A DNA stretch of 64,000 bases, taken from NCBI RefSeq assembly GCF_944377805.1, contig NZ_CALWFZ010000007.1, positions 43,603-107,602 on the forward strand, written 5' to 3'. The stretch is from an uncultured Mediterraneibacter sp. (lineage in GTDB: Bacteria > Bacillota > Clostridia > Lachnospirales > Lachnospiraceae). Shown piece after piece: positions 17,390 to 25,060 of this stretch (the first letter of the stretch is position 1; every line of letters starts with the position of its first letter). The notes below the pieces were generated by a model. That model was not told the DNA's origin. It saw nothing but the letters and a program-made list of their open reading frames with translations, and did not search any database. The position numbers and the translations under genes were made by a program.

Positions 17390-18241
17390 TTACGGCACAT
17401 ACCACAGTCCGTCGTTATTCTCTTCCAGATAAGTTTTAAATTCATCAGAATGATAGGCGTCCACGATAGCTTCTGCCCAGGCCGCGTCTCTGTTCTCCTC
17501 TTTCACCACAACCTGCAAAAGAAGATGCTCCGCGATGTCTTCCTGTAAAAGCGCTGTGGACGGATCGATGCCGGCATTATATACGATACTTCCGGTAATC
17601 ACCGCGTAATCAAAATCTTCCAGCGCCTGGGGGATCAGTGTAGAATCCAGTTCTGTAAACTCCAGATTATATGGATTTTCCGCAATGTCATCCTGCGTCA
17701 CCACGGAGAGTTCGGCATCCTCTTCAAGGCTGATCCAGCCGGCTTTCTCAAGCAGAACATAAGCTCTGGCAGTATTGGAGGCGTCATTTGGAACAGCGAT
17801 CTGAGCGCCCTTCTCAAGTTCCTCCAGACTGTCATGAGTGGCTGAGAATATCCCCGCCGGAACGGTCGGTATCGGTGTGAGCGCCGCCAGATCTCCTCCC
17901 TGCGACTTATTAAAATCCTCCATATAAGCTGTATGCTGTTCCACATTGACGTCGATCTCCCCTTCGTTCAGCGCAATATCATTCTGAAGCAGATCTGAAA
18001 ACTCCACACTCTCCAATGTGTATCCTTCCCGTTCCAGAATCGGGACAATCGCCTCCTCGAAAAGAACTGTGTACGGACCTGCCGCCTTGCCGTAAATGAT
18101 CGTCTTTGCTTCCTGTCCGGAATCCAAGTTCTGATCTCCGGCTCCTGTGTTTCCGCATGCCGCTGTTCCTATAAGCACTGCCGCACTCAAAGCTGCCGCT
18201 CCAAAAAGTTTGCCGGTTTTTCCTGCTGTCTTTCCTGTCAT
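17390..18241 (-). CDS. metQ: Methionine ABC transporter substrate-binding lipoprotein
   Basis: About 283 residues, NlpA/MetQ family. Signal peptide with lipobox TAAC, so the mature protein is anchored by lipid at about Cys29. The binding core has the family features FSDLLQNDIALNEGEIDVNVEQH and IAVPNDASNTARA. The ATG at 18241 has AGGAGG five bases upstream; an upstream ATG would overlap metI and lacks such a site. It is last in metY-M20-metN-metI-metQ. Confidence 0.93.
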   Translation of the reverse strand: MTGKTAGKTGKLFGAAALSAAVLIGTAACGNTGAGDQNLDSGQEAKTIIYGKAAGPYTVLFEEAIVPILEREGYTLESVEFSDLLQNDIALNEGEIDVNVEQHTAYMEDFNKSQGGDLAALTPIPTVPAGIFSATHDSLEELEKGAQIAVPNDASNTARAYVLLEKAGWISLEEDAELSVVTQDDIAENPYNLEFTELDSTLIPQALEDFDYAVITGSIVYNAGIDPSTALLQEDIAEHLLLQVVVKEENRDAAWAEAIVDAYHSDEFKTYLEENNDGLWYVP

Positions 18242-18251
18242 AACTTCCTCC

Positions 18252-18920
18252 TTATGCATGCGTTCTTAATTTCTTTGAAAAATAATTTCCAAGCGACTGT
18301 ATAAGCTGTACAAACAGTATCAGTATCACTACTGTTGCTAGCATCAGCTCATTGTTGAATCTCTGATAACCGTAGGTCAGCGCCAGATCTCCCACGCCTC
18401 CGCCGCCGATCGTTCCGGCCATCGCGGTTGCTCCGAGAAGCCCGATAGTTCCTGTGGTGACTGCAAGCACAAGGGATGCCTTGGCCTCCGGCAGCAGAAA
18501 GTACCGAATAATCTGAAAGGTATCCGCCCCCATCGCGGACGCGGCTTCCAGCACTCCTGCTTTCACTTCCAGAAGCGAGCTCTCGATCAGTCTGGCAAGA
18601 TACGGCGCTATATAAAACACGAGCGGAACAATGGCCGCCTTCGTTCCGATCCTTGTCCCGGCGATGGCTCTTGTCAACGGAGCGATAAATACGAGGAGGA
18701 TCACAAAAGGCACTGAGCGCACTGTATTTACAATCCCATTCACAGCAAAGTACACTGCCGGACTGCTGCACAGTCCATCTTTCCGGCAAAGCACAAGAAT
18801 AAGCCCCACCGGTATGCCGATCAGCACGCCGAAGAACAGCGACCATCCAAGCATATAAAAAGTCTGCACAGCCGCCTCTGTCAGTCTGTGAGAAGATATT
18901 CCAAGCCAGTTTTCAACCAT
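18252..18920 (-). CDS. metI: Methionine ABC transporter permease
   Basis: 222 residues with five predicted helices and the EAA-type cytoplasmic loop (EAASAMGADTFQIIRYFLLPEA) that contacts MetN. TVRSVPFVILLV is typical of MetI. It overlaps metN by eight bases, showing translational coupling. Confidence 0.94.
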   Translation of the reverse strand: MVENWLGISSHRLTEAAVQTFYMLGWSLFFGVLIGIPVGLILVLCRKDGLCSSPAVYFAVNGIVNTVRSVPFVILLVFIAPLTRAIAGTRIGTKAAIVPLVFYIAPYLARLIESSLLEVKAGVLEAASAMGADTFQIIRYFLLPEAKASLVLAVTTGTIGLLGATAMAGTIGGGGVGDLALTYGYQRFNNELMLATVVILILFVQLIQSLGNYFSKKLRTHA

Positions 18921-19935
18921 GTGCCAGCACCACCCTTTCTATTTTCACATTTTTCTCTCTGATATAGTTCTCTGTTTTTTCTATTTCTTCCGAATCCCCC
19001 TTTAACTGGAGGATCAGAATCCCAAGTATTTTATCCTGGAGTTCATTGACAGAGGCAAAAAGAATCGTTGTTTCTATTCTGAATTTCTTATTAATGTCAG
19101 AAATCAGGGAAGTCTTGGAGTTCTCCCCGAAGAAGGTCAGCTTCACCACAGGAAGGCTTGTGTCCAGCTCTTCGAGCAGCGTCTCCGGCATGGAGCTTTG
19201 TATTACAGTACTGACAAAATTACGCGTAGTTCTTTCTCTCGGCCTGCTGAATATGTCTGCCGTGCTCCCCTGTTCACAGATCCGCCCCGCTTCCATGACG
19301 GCTACTTTGGTACATATTCTCCTGATCACATTCATCTCGTGGGTAATCAGAAAGATTGTTACGCCCAGTTCTCTGTTGATCCTTTTCAGCAGCTGGAGGA
19401 TGGATTCTGTCGTCTTGGGATCCAGCGCGCTCGTCGCCTCGTCGCAGAGGAGAATCTTAGGATTTGTGGCAAGCGCCCGGGCTATGCCCACCCGCTGTTT
19501 CTGTCCGCCGGAAAGTCCTGAGACATATGCGTTCTTTTTATCCGCCAGACCTACGAAGCGCAGCAGCTCCTCCACTCTTTTTTCGATTTCTGTCTTTTTC
19601 ACCCCGTCCAGAATAAGAGGCAGGGCAATATTGTGGTATACTGTCTGGGATTCTAAGAGATTGAACTGCTGGAAAATCATCCCGATCCCTTTTCTGATAC
19701 GGCTTAGTTTACGTTTTGAAAGTTCGGTGATGTCTCTCCCGTCTATAAATACTCTCCCGCTGTCGGGAGTTTCCAGGCGGTTCACCAGCCGCAGCAGCGT
19801 AGACTTTCCTGCCCCGGAGTACCCGATCACCCCGAATATATCCCCGGCTTCCACATGGACGGATACGTCCTGAAGCGCGTGCACCTCTCCCATCCGCGTG
19901 CGGAAGGTCTTATCAGCGTGCTCTATTTTAATCAT
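18913..19935 (-). CDS. metN: Methionine ABC transporter ATP-binding protein
   Basis: 340 residues. Walker A GYSGAGKST, signature LSGGQKQR, Walker B ILLCDEATSALD and switch His in LITHEM. The C-terminal 80 residues form the NIL domain that in E. coli MetN binds methionine and inhibits transport. Its ATG overlaps the stop of the M20 deacylase gene (ATGA). Confidence 0.95.
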   Translation of the reverse strand: MIKIEHADKTFRTRMGEVHALQDVSVHVEAGDIFGVIGYSGAGKSTLLRLVNRLETPDSGRVFIDGRDITELSKRKLSRIRKGIGMIFQQFNLLESQTVYHNIALPLILDGVKKTEIEKRVEELLRFVGLADKKNAYVSGLSGGQKQRVGIARALATNPKILLCDEATSALDPKTTESILQLLKRINRELGVTIFLITHEMNVIRRICTKVAVMEAGRICEQGSTADIFSRPRERTTRNFVSTVIQSSMPETLLEELDTSLPVVKLTFFGENSKTSLISDINKKFRIETTILFASVNELQDKILGILILQLKGDSEEIEKTENYIREKNVKIERVVLAHG

Positions 19936-21089
19936 GGTATGTTTCCCTCTTTCTTAAGCTCAGCCAGAGCATCCGTTCCGAGTACACTTAAGTACTCCGC
20001 GGCGCCCCCAAGCGCGGCGGGATTCACCCGGAATTTCGGATGATGATTCGGGTACGTCTCCCCTGTTCCCACCTGTACAAACACTCCCCTGACTTTCTCC
20101 TGATAAAAGGCGAAATCCTCTCCGCCAAGAGAGGGGAGCGCGGGCTCGACTTTAAGGCCCGTTTTCCGCGCGCTTTTCTCCGCGAATTCCGTCCACTCCA
20201 CATCATTATCCGTGGCGGGCGGCCCGGCGATCCATCTCACTTTCGCTTCCATTCCATATGCTTTCGCGGTATACTCCGCCGCCTCTTTTAAACGCGCTTC
20301 GATCTTCTTCCTGTCTCCGGATCTCAGCGTCCTCACCGTTCCTTCCAGAAAGGCGCTTTCCGGTATGACATTCCATGTATTTCCCGCTGAGATATGCGTC
20401 ACACTTAAGAGCGCTTCCGAAAATGGATCCATATTTCTGCTGACGATCGTCTGGAGTGTTCCCACAAGGGCAGATGCCGCTACAATGGGGTCTTTCCCCT
20501 CGTGCGGGTGAGCCGCATGTGTCCCGAATCCCTGAATGGTAATTTCAAATCTGTCTACAGCCGCCGTTACGCTCCCCTTTCGTATCCCCACTGTTCCGAC
20601 AGGAAATCCGGAAGAACTGTGAATGCCAAAGATGGCGTCCACATCGTCAAGCGCACCGGACTGTATAACCTTCAACGCCCCCAGAGAAGATTCCTCAGCC
20701 GGCTGGAAGATAAGTTTTACTGTTCCCTGCAGCTTATGCTTCCTTTGCTCAAGGAGCAGCGCCGCACCGTAGAGCGCGGCAATATGAAAATCATGTCCGC
20801 AGGCATGCATTTTCCCTTTTTCCTCGGATTCCCACGCAAGCCCGCTCTCCTCCTCCACCGGAAGCGCGTCTATATCACTTCTCAGAGCGACTGTCGGTCC
20901 CGGCTTATCGCCCCTGATTACAGCCACAAGCCCTGTGTCAAGAGGAAGACTGAGAATTTCCGTTTTGTTTTCTTCAAGAAGGTGCCGGATTCGTCTCGTC
21001 GTCTCATATTCCTCATAGGAAAGTTCCGGGTGTCTGTGGAACCACTGGAACTCTGTCTCTAATTTTTTCTGAAACTGCTCTCTGTTCAT
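19932..21089 (-). CDS. M20-family amidohydrolase (N-acyl-amino acid deacylase)
   Basis: 385 residues, M20D type. Metal-site motifs HACGHDFHIAALYGAA (Cys/His ligands), PAEESSLGA (Glu pair) and a His near the C-terminus (YPNHHPKF) are present, with the lid domain in between. Its place between metY and metNIQ suggests it frees a sulfur amino acid from an N-acyl conjugate. B. subtilis YxeP/ScmP, in a CymR-controlled cysteine-salvage operon, is a known M20 case with such a role. Hippurate or diaminopimelate substrates cannot be excluded. Confidence 0.85.
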   Translation of the reverse strand: MNREQFQKKLETEFQWFHRHPELSYEEYETTRRIRHLLEENKTEILSLPLDTGLVAVIRGDKPGPTVALRSDIDALPVEEESGLAWESEEKGKMHACGHDFHIAALYGAALLLEQRKHKLQGTVKLIFQPAEESSLGALKVIQSGALDDVDAIFGIHSSSGFPVGTVGIRKGSVTAAVDRFEITIQGFGTHAAHPHEGKDPIVAASALVGTLQTIVSRNMDPFSEALLSVTHISAGNTWNVIPESAFLEGTVRTLRSGDRKKIEARLKEAAEYTAKAYGMEAKVRWIAGPPATDNDVEWTEFAEKSARKTGLKVEPALPSLGGEDFAFYQEKVRGVFVQVGTGETYPNHHPKFRVNPAALGGAAEYLSVLGTDALAELKKEGNIP

Positions 21090-21111
21090 CTCATGCCTTT
21101 CTCTTCCTATT

Positions 21112-22398
21112 TCAATGTTTCAATGCGTCAAAACCGTTCTCCAGATCAGCAATAATGTCGTCAATGTGCTCTGTTCCGATGGAGAATCGGATCGTATTTG
21201 GCTTAATGCCCTGATCGAGCAGCTCTTCCGCTGTGAGCTGAGAATGAGTAGTGCTGGCCGGATGGATAACAAGGCTCTTTACATCCGCCACATTGGCAAG
21301 CAGCGAGAAGATCTCCAGATTATCGATAAACTTCCACGCCTCTTCCTGTCCGCCTTTAATCTCAAAAGTAAAGATGCTGGCCCCGCCATTCGGAAAATAC
21401 TTTTCATACAGTCCATGATCCGGGTGCCCCGGCAGGCTGGGATGATTGACCTTTTCTACCTGTGGATGGTTTTCCAGATACTCCACTACTTTTCTCGTGT
21501 TCTCTGCATGACGCTCAAGCCGGAGGGAAAGCGTTTCCACCCCCTGAAGCAGCAGAAAAGCGTTAAATGGCGAGATTGCCGCTCCGGTATCCCGCAGCAG
21601 AATGGCTCTGATGTATGTCACAAACGCGGCCGGCCCCGCCGCATCTACAAAAGAAACTCCGTGATAACTTGGGTTCGGATCCGCTATTGCCGCGTGCCTG
21701 CCGCTTGCCTTCCAGTCAAATTTACCGGAATCTACGATAATGCCTCCAAGCGTGGTTCCGTGACCGCCCAGAAACTTGGTTGCAGAATGTATCACGATAT
21801 CCGCGCCGTGTTCAATAGGCCGAATCAGATAAGGCGTGCCGAATGTATTGTCAATGACCAGCGGCAGTCCGTGTTTGTGAGCAATTTGTGCTATAGCGTC
21901 AATGTCCGGTATGTCACTGTTCGGATTGCCCAGCGTTTCCAGATAGACCGCTCTCGTGTTCGGCTGAATAGCCGCTTCCAGTTCCTCAAGATTATGAGCA
22001 TCTACAAACGTGGTGGAAATTCCGTACTGAGGCAGCGTATGTTCCAGCAGATTATAGCTGCCGCCGTAGATGGTTTTCTGTGCAACAATGTGGTCCCCTT
22101 TCTGCGCCAGCGCCTCAATCGTATAGGTAATCGCTGCCGCTCCGGAAGCCACGGCCAGAGCAGCCACGCCTCCTTCCAATGCCGCAACGCGCTTTTCCAG
22201 CACATCCTGGGTAGAATTGGTCAGGCGGCCGTATATGTTGCCGGCGTCCGCAAGCCCGAAGCGTGCCGCCGCATGAGCGGAGTCATGGAAAACATAAGAT
22301 GTTGTCTGATAAATGGGAACCGCTCTTGCATCTGTTGCGGGATCGGCCTGCTCCTGTCCTACATGAAGCTGAAGTGTTTCAAATTTGTATTTTCTCAT
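21112..22398 (-). CDS. metY: O-acetylhomoserine sulfhydrylase (PLP enzyme)
   Basis: About 428 residues. Makes homocysteine from O-acetylhomoserine and sulfide; some relatives also act on O-acetylserine. The PLP lysine lies in HSATKFLGGHGTTLGG. The start is IYQTTSYVF-type (Cys/Met metabolism PLP family) and the length fits MetY rather than the shorter MetB/MetC. The ATG at 22398 with AAAGGAGA is chosen; the reading frame extends upstream into the leader but that part is not protein-like. It is preceded by an attenuator-type leader of about 300 bases and followed by the M20 gene 22 bases later. Confidence 0.94.
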   Translation of the reverse strand: MRKYKFETLQLHVGQEQADPATDARAVPIYQTTSYVFHDSAHAAARFGLADAGNIYGRLTNSTQDVLEKRVAALEGGVAALAVASGAAAITYTIEALAQKGDHIVAQKTIYGGSYNLLEHTLPQYGISTTFVDAHNLEELEAAIQPNTRAVYLETLGNPNSDIPDIDAIAQIAHKHGLPLVIDNTFGTPYLIRPIEHGADIVIHSATKFLGGHGTTLGGIIVDSGKFDWKASGRHAAIADPNPSYHGVSFVDAAGPAAFVTYIRAILLRDTGAAISPFNAFLLLQGVETLSLRLERHAENTRKVVEYLENHPQVEKVNHPSLPGHPDHGLYEKYFPNGGASIFTFEIKGGQEEAWKFIDNLEIFSLLANVADVKSLVIHPASTTHSQLTAEELLDQGIKPNTIRFSIGTEHIDDIIADLENGFDALKH

Positions 22399-22477
22399 AT
22401 TCGTAATCTCCTTTGTCTTTATTTGATACTTTTCATTGTTCACTGGCTGTTGTTGCATCTGCTCCGGTTTTCTGCAT

Positions 22478-22614
22478 AAAAAAACCGGAAGCTCATCACA
22501 AGCTCCCGGGCAAATGGCGTACAAAATGCTGACTAATTATGCATCGTATCGGGGAATACAGCTGTGCTGCGATGTGCGCACGACAGTATCCCAGCCATAT
22601 AACATGCCCGGGAG
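22478..22614 (-). promoter_or_regulatory. Attenuator of the metY operon (terminator and antiterminator)
   Basis: On the minus strand, CCGGGAGCT (22509-22501) pairs with AGCTTCCGG (22493-22485), followed by seven U: an intrinsic terminator about 80 bases before metY. An alternative long-range stem pairs CTCCCGGGCA (22614-22605) with TGCCCGGGAG (22512-22503). The second arm overlaps the terminator's first arm, so the two folds exclude each other. The first antiterminator arm lies inside the leader ORF, at codons 19-22. Confidence 0.8.
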
Positions 22615-22670
22615 TTCAACATTCGACAACACGCAGTCACATCAACTTTAGTAATCTTCAATTCAGTCAT
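22533..22670 (-). CDS. Cysteine-containing 45-residue leader peptide of metY
   Basis: Starts at the ATG at 22670, eight bases after AGAGGAGG, and ends in TAG 24 bases before the terminator arm. The peptide begins MTELKITKVDVTACCRMLN and has Cys at residues 14, 15, 23 and 31. A ribosome stalled at the Cys14-Cys15 pair would have its front edge just before the first antiterminator arm, leaving that arm free to pair and allow readthrough. This is the layout of classic amino acid attenuators. I know no described homologue. Confidence 0.7.
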   Translation of the reverse strand: MTELKITKVDVTACCRMLNSRACYMAGILSCAHRSTAVFPDTMHN

Positions 22671-22703
22671 TGCTTATTCCTCCTCTCTGGATTCGATGAA
22701 GCT

Positions 22704-22737
22704 ATCATACTACTATTCACCTACTATGTCAATAGGT
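22704..22737 (-). promoter_or_regulatory. Sigma-A promoter of the metY operon with overlapping palindrome
   Basis: On the minus strand: TTGACA (22727-22732), a 17-base spacer, TATGAT (22704-22709). The inverted repeat ACCTA-N9-TAGGT (22719-22737) covers the -35 box and is a likely operator for the divergent Rrf2 regulator. Confidence 0.75.
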
Positions 22738-22758
22738 ATTTTCATTTTTTTGCCACCC

Positions 22759-22788
22759 TTGATTTGACTGGCGGCTCTGCGGTATAAT
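22759..22788 (+). promoter_or_regulatory. Predicted promoter of the Rrf2 regulator
   Basis: TTGATT (22759-22764), an 18-base spacer, TATAAT (22783-22788). It lies about 20 bases from the metY operator, so autoregulation is possible. Confidence 0.6.
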
Positions 22789-22819
22789 AAGTCATATTTA
22801 TGAAAGGACGGGATTCCAT

Positions 22820-23215
22820 ATGATTTCGACAAAAGGACGGTATGCTCTGCGAGCCATGATCGACCTTGCCGAACACTGCGAAGAAGGATATATTCCTTTG
22901 AAAGCAGTAGCGGAACGACAGGAAATTTCAAAAAAATATCTTGAAATTATTATGAAAGAACTTGTCAGGGGAAAGATGCTCGTCGGAATGGGCGGGCGCG
23001 GCGGAGGATACCGGCTTTGCCGCAAGCCGGAAGAATACACGGTAGGCGAGATACTCGAACTGATGGAAGGTTCCCTCGCTTCCGTTGCCTGCCTTGCCAG
23101 AGACGCAGAACCCTGCCCCAGGGCCGCCAAATGTAAGACGCTCCCCATGTGGGCAGAGTTTGATAAAATGGTATATGATTTTTTTAATGGGAAAACACTT
23201 GCCGATCTGCTGTAA
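22820..23215 (+). CDS. Rrf2-family transcriptional regulator
   Basis: 131 residues. Winged helix at 1-75 (STKGRYALRAMIDLA, SKKYLEIIMKEL, GRGGGYRL). Three cysteines follow (Cys-x7-Cys-x5-Cys around residues 90-110) in the place where IscR-type members bind an Fe-S cluster; B. subtilis CymR lacks these. It is divergent from the sulfur operon, so a role as a CymR-like repressor that senses Fe-S or cysteine status is likely but unproven. Confidence 0.9.
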   Translation: MISTKGRYALRAMIDLAEHCEEGYIPLKAVAERQEISKKYLEIIMKELVRGKMLVGMGGRGGGYRLCRKPEEYTVGEILELMEGSLASVACLARDAEPCPRAAKCKTLPMWAEFDKMVYDFFNGKTLADLL

Positions 23216-23254
23216 GTAAAGCGAGTTGAATCTGCTCAGCAGAATAGTTCGTTC

Positions 23255-24166
23255 TTAATTCTTCAGTCCGTGATGGCACGAATAGCTCTCCCGGTCTATG
23301 GCCTCAAACCTATAACCCAGATTCGTATAGTACTCCAGAACATACGGAAGCGCCTCCACAGTGGCTCCCTTTGTCTGGCTGTCGTGAAACAGGATCATAA
23401 TATGGTTCGCCGTTCCAGCAGTGGCATTTGCTTCTATCTGCTCTTTGCTGCTGCCGGCCGCGTCTCCGCTGTCTATATTCCAGTCATAATACTGATAACC
23501 CTGTTCCTGCACTGATGTCACCAGACGGCTCATAATTCCTTTGTTGTATTTCGCGGACACTTTGTTGGAAGAGCCCCCCGGAAAGCGGATAAAACATGGC
23601 ACATAACCGATCTGTTCTTTCGCCACTCCCCCAATTTTCGCCAGATCATCAAAGTACGCTTCATCAGAAGCATAAACCGCTCCATAATCATGGGAAAATG
23701 TATGAAGCCCTATCGTGTGTCCGGCATCATAAGCCTCTTTAATGTATGGGCGGCACTCTTCATTTGCTCCGGTAATAAAAAAAGTGGCTTTCGCATTATA
23801 CCGGGCCAGTATCTCTATGATCTTCTTCGTATTCTCAGAAGGCCCGTCATCAAAAGTCAGATAGACAACCTTCTCATCGTCCGTAGGTTTCTCCATTCCA
23901 ACCGGAACGCCCGGCTGAACGGCAAAATTCTTATCTCTGGCAGTCCTGATTTCCTCAGAAGCCTTCACCGCCACCTGGTCTGTCACTTCAGCGACCGCTG
24001 CCATCTCACTTTTCATAAACGCTATTCTGTTCTCAACCGAGTTTCCCCTGCTGTTTGCCACCATGCAGAAGGCCGTGGCACAAAGGGCAAAGAATACAAG
24101 TCCGCATAAAGTATATTTATTTATATTATAAATCTGACGCCTGCTCAGACGTCTAAAGTTAAACAT
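23255..24166 (-). CDS. Membrane-anchored polysaccharide deacetylase
   Basis: About 303 residues from the ATG at 24166 (GAGGAG upstream). One N-terminal signal anchor (about 17-38), then a NodB-type domain from about residue 100: VYLTFDDGPSENT (metal and catalytic Asp), HTFSHDY (metal His), RFPGGSSN and MILFHDS. It probably removes acetyl groups from peptidoglycan or another cell-surface glycan. It is convergent with rrf2 and has a perfect 10-bp palindrome just upstream. Confidence 0.92.
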   Translation of the reverse strand: MFNFRRLSRRQIYNINKYTLCGLVFFALCATAFCMVANSRGNSVENRIAFMKSEMAAVAEVTDQVAVKASEEIRTARDKNFAVQPGVPVGMEKPTDDEKVVYLTFDDGPSENTKKIIEILARYNAKATFFITGANEECRPYIKEAYDAGHTIGLHTFSHDYGAVYASDEAYFDDLAKIGGVAKEQIGYVPCFIRFPGGSSNKVSAKYNKGIMSRLVTSVQEQGYQYYDWNIDSGDAAGSSKEQIEANATAGTANHIMILFHDSQTKGATVEALPYVLEYYTNLGYRFEAIDRESYSCHHGLKN

Positions 24167-24191
24167 TTTACCGCTCCTCATTCGTACAACT

Positions 24192-24219
24192 ATAACCAAT
24201 AGAAACCCTTATTGGTTAT
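24192..24219. promoter_or_regulatory. Perfect inverted repeat upstream of the deacetylase gene
   Basis: ATAACCAATA and TATTGGTTAT, 10 bp each with an 8-base spacer, 26 bases before the start codon and just downstream of a TATAAT-like box. A candidate operator or leader hairpin; the binding protein is unknown. Confidence 0.5.
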
Positions 24220-24321
24220 CAATTCCATTATACCGAGGAGTTTTTAAGAAACTACTATATTTTGTTTAAAAATTGTTAATTTTTTATAACAGCTTGTTTG
24301 CCCGTTGCGGAGCCAGTAAAG

Positions 24322-24546
24322 TTATGACTTTAACATGACTTTCTGGCCGTCCACATCAACACCTTCCAGATTCTGAAAAATCCAGCTGTGCGACCGTGGA
24401 GAAAAACGGATCACTACCGGAACCCAGCAGTCACGGACAGATAAATAGAGGTACTGTCCTGATCTGATGTTTACACTTTTGGATTTTTCTTTGTCTGTAA
24501 TATAAATGCCCGCATTAGAGTCGGTATTCAATACTCCTGTTATCAT
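24322..24546 (-). CDS. Small DUF5348-like protein
   Basis: 74 residues, beta-rich, with an SGQYLYLSVRDCWVPVVIRF core and an LEGVDVDGQKVML end resembling the small DUF5348 proteins of Lachnospiraceae, which are often linked to mobile elements. An AAAGGAG site precedes the ATG, and a hairpin at about 24592-24619 lies in its leader. Function unknown. The remaining flanking sequence (24620-24750) is AT-rich with no gene. Confidence 0.65.
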   Translation of the reverse strand: MITGVLNTDSNAGIYITDKEKSKSVNIRSGQYLYLSVRDCWVPVVIRFSPRSHSWIFQNLEGVDVDGQKVMLKS

Positions 24547-24752
24547 GTATAACAGCTCCTTTCATCAGAATTTCAATCTATATGCTGAACGGATGTCGTG
24601 GAATAATGTTCCACATCCGATGCACAGTATAATGGGAAAATGTGAACACAATATATTCATGATGTAAAATGTTTTTAAAATCCATAAAAAAAACAGGAAA
24701 TTCTGATAAATGCAAATCGCAAAAATAATTATAAAGAAAATAAAAAAAGTGC

Positions 24753-24780
24753 TTGATTTTTCTGCAAAGTCTGGTATAAT
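24753..24780 (+). promoter_or_regulatory. Predicted promoter of the tRNA pair
   Basis: TTGATT (24753-24758), a 16-base spacer, TATAAT (24775-24780), ending 31 bases before tRNA-Gln. Confidence 0.7.
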
Positions 24781-24811
24781 AACCATGTTGCTTAACAGAG
24801 AGTGACAATAT

Positions 24812-24883
24812 TGCGGAATGGTGTAATTGGCAGCACAGCAGACTCTGACTCTGTTAGTAGGGGTTCAAGTCCCTTTTCCGTAG
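24812..24883 (+). tRNA. tRNA-Gln (anticodon CTG)
   Basis: 72 bases. Acceptor arms TGCGGAA/TTCCGTA, D arm with GTG...CAC, anticodon loop CTCTGAC with anticodon CTG, T arm AGGGG-TTCAAGT-CCCTT. CCA is not encoded. Confidence 0.95.
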
Positions 24884-24885
24884 CT

Positions 24886-24917
24886 GGGAATTTGCCGGAG
24901 GCAAGTTCCCTATTTTA
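24886..24917 (+). terminator. Hairpin between tRNA-Gln and tRNA-Pro
   Basis: GGGAA-TTTGCC pairs with GGCAA-GTTCCC, then TATTTTAT. Either a weak terminator or a processing hairpin in a shared tRNA transcript. Confidence 0.5.
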
Positions 24918-24918
24918 T

Positions 24919-24995
<77 letters not shown>

Positions 24996-25020
24996 ACCCC
25001 CGTTTTTACGGGGGTTTTTC
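24996..25020 (+). terminator. Intrinsic terminator after tRNA-Pro
   Basis: ACCCCCG pairs with CGGGGGT, followed by TTTTTC. It starts right after attL and so belongs to the element. Confidence 0.85.
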
Positions 25021-25060
25021 ATTTTCATAAGGTTAAAAAGCCGGTTGGCTTTGGTTGGGA

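Noticed and set aside
22399-22700. SAM riboswitch or T-box before metY
   Set aside because: The S-box core (GGCAACC type) and the T-box sequence are absent. The leader peptide and two exclusive stems explain the region better.
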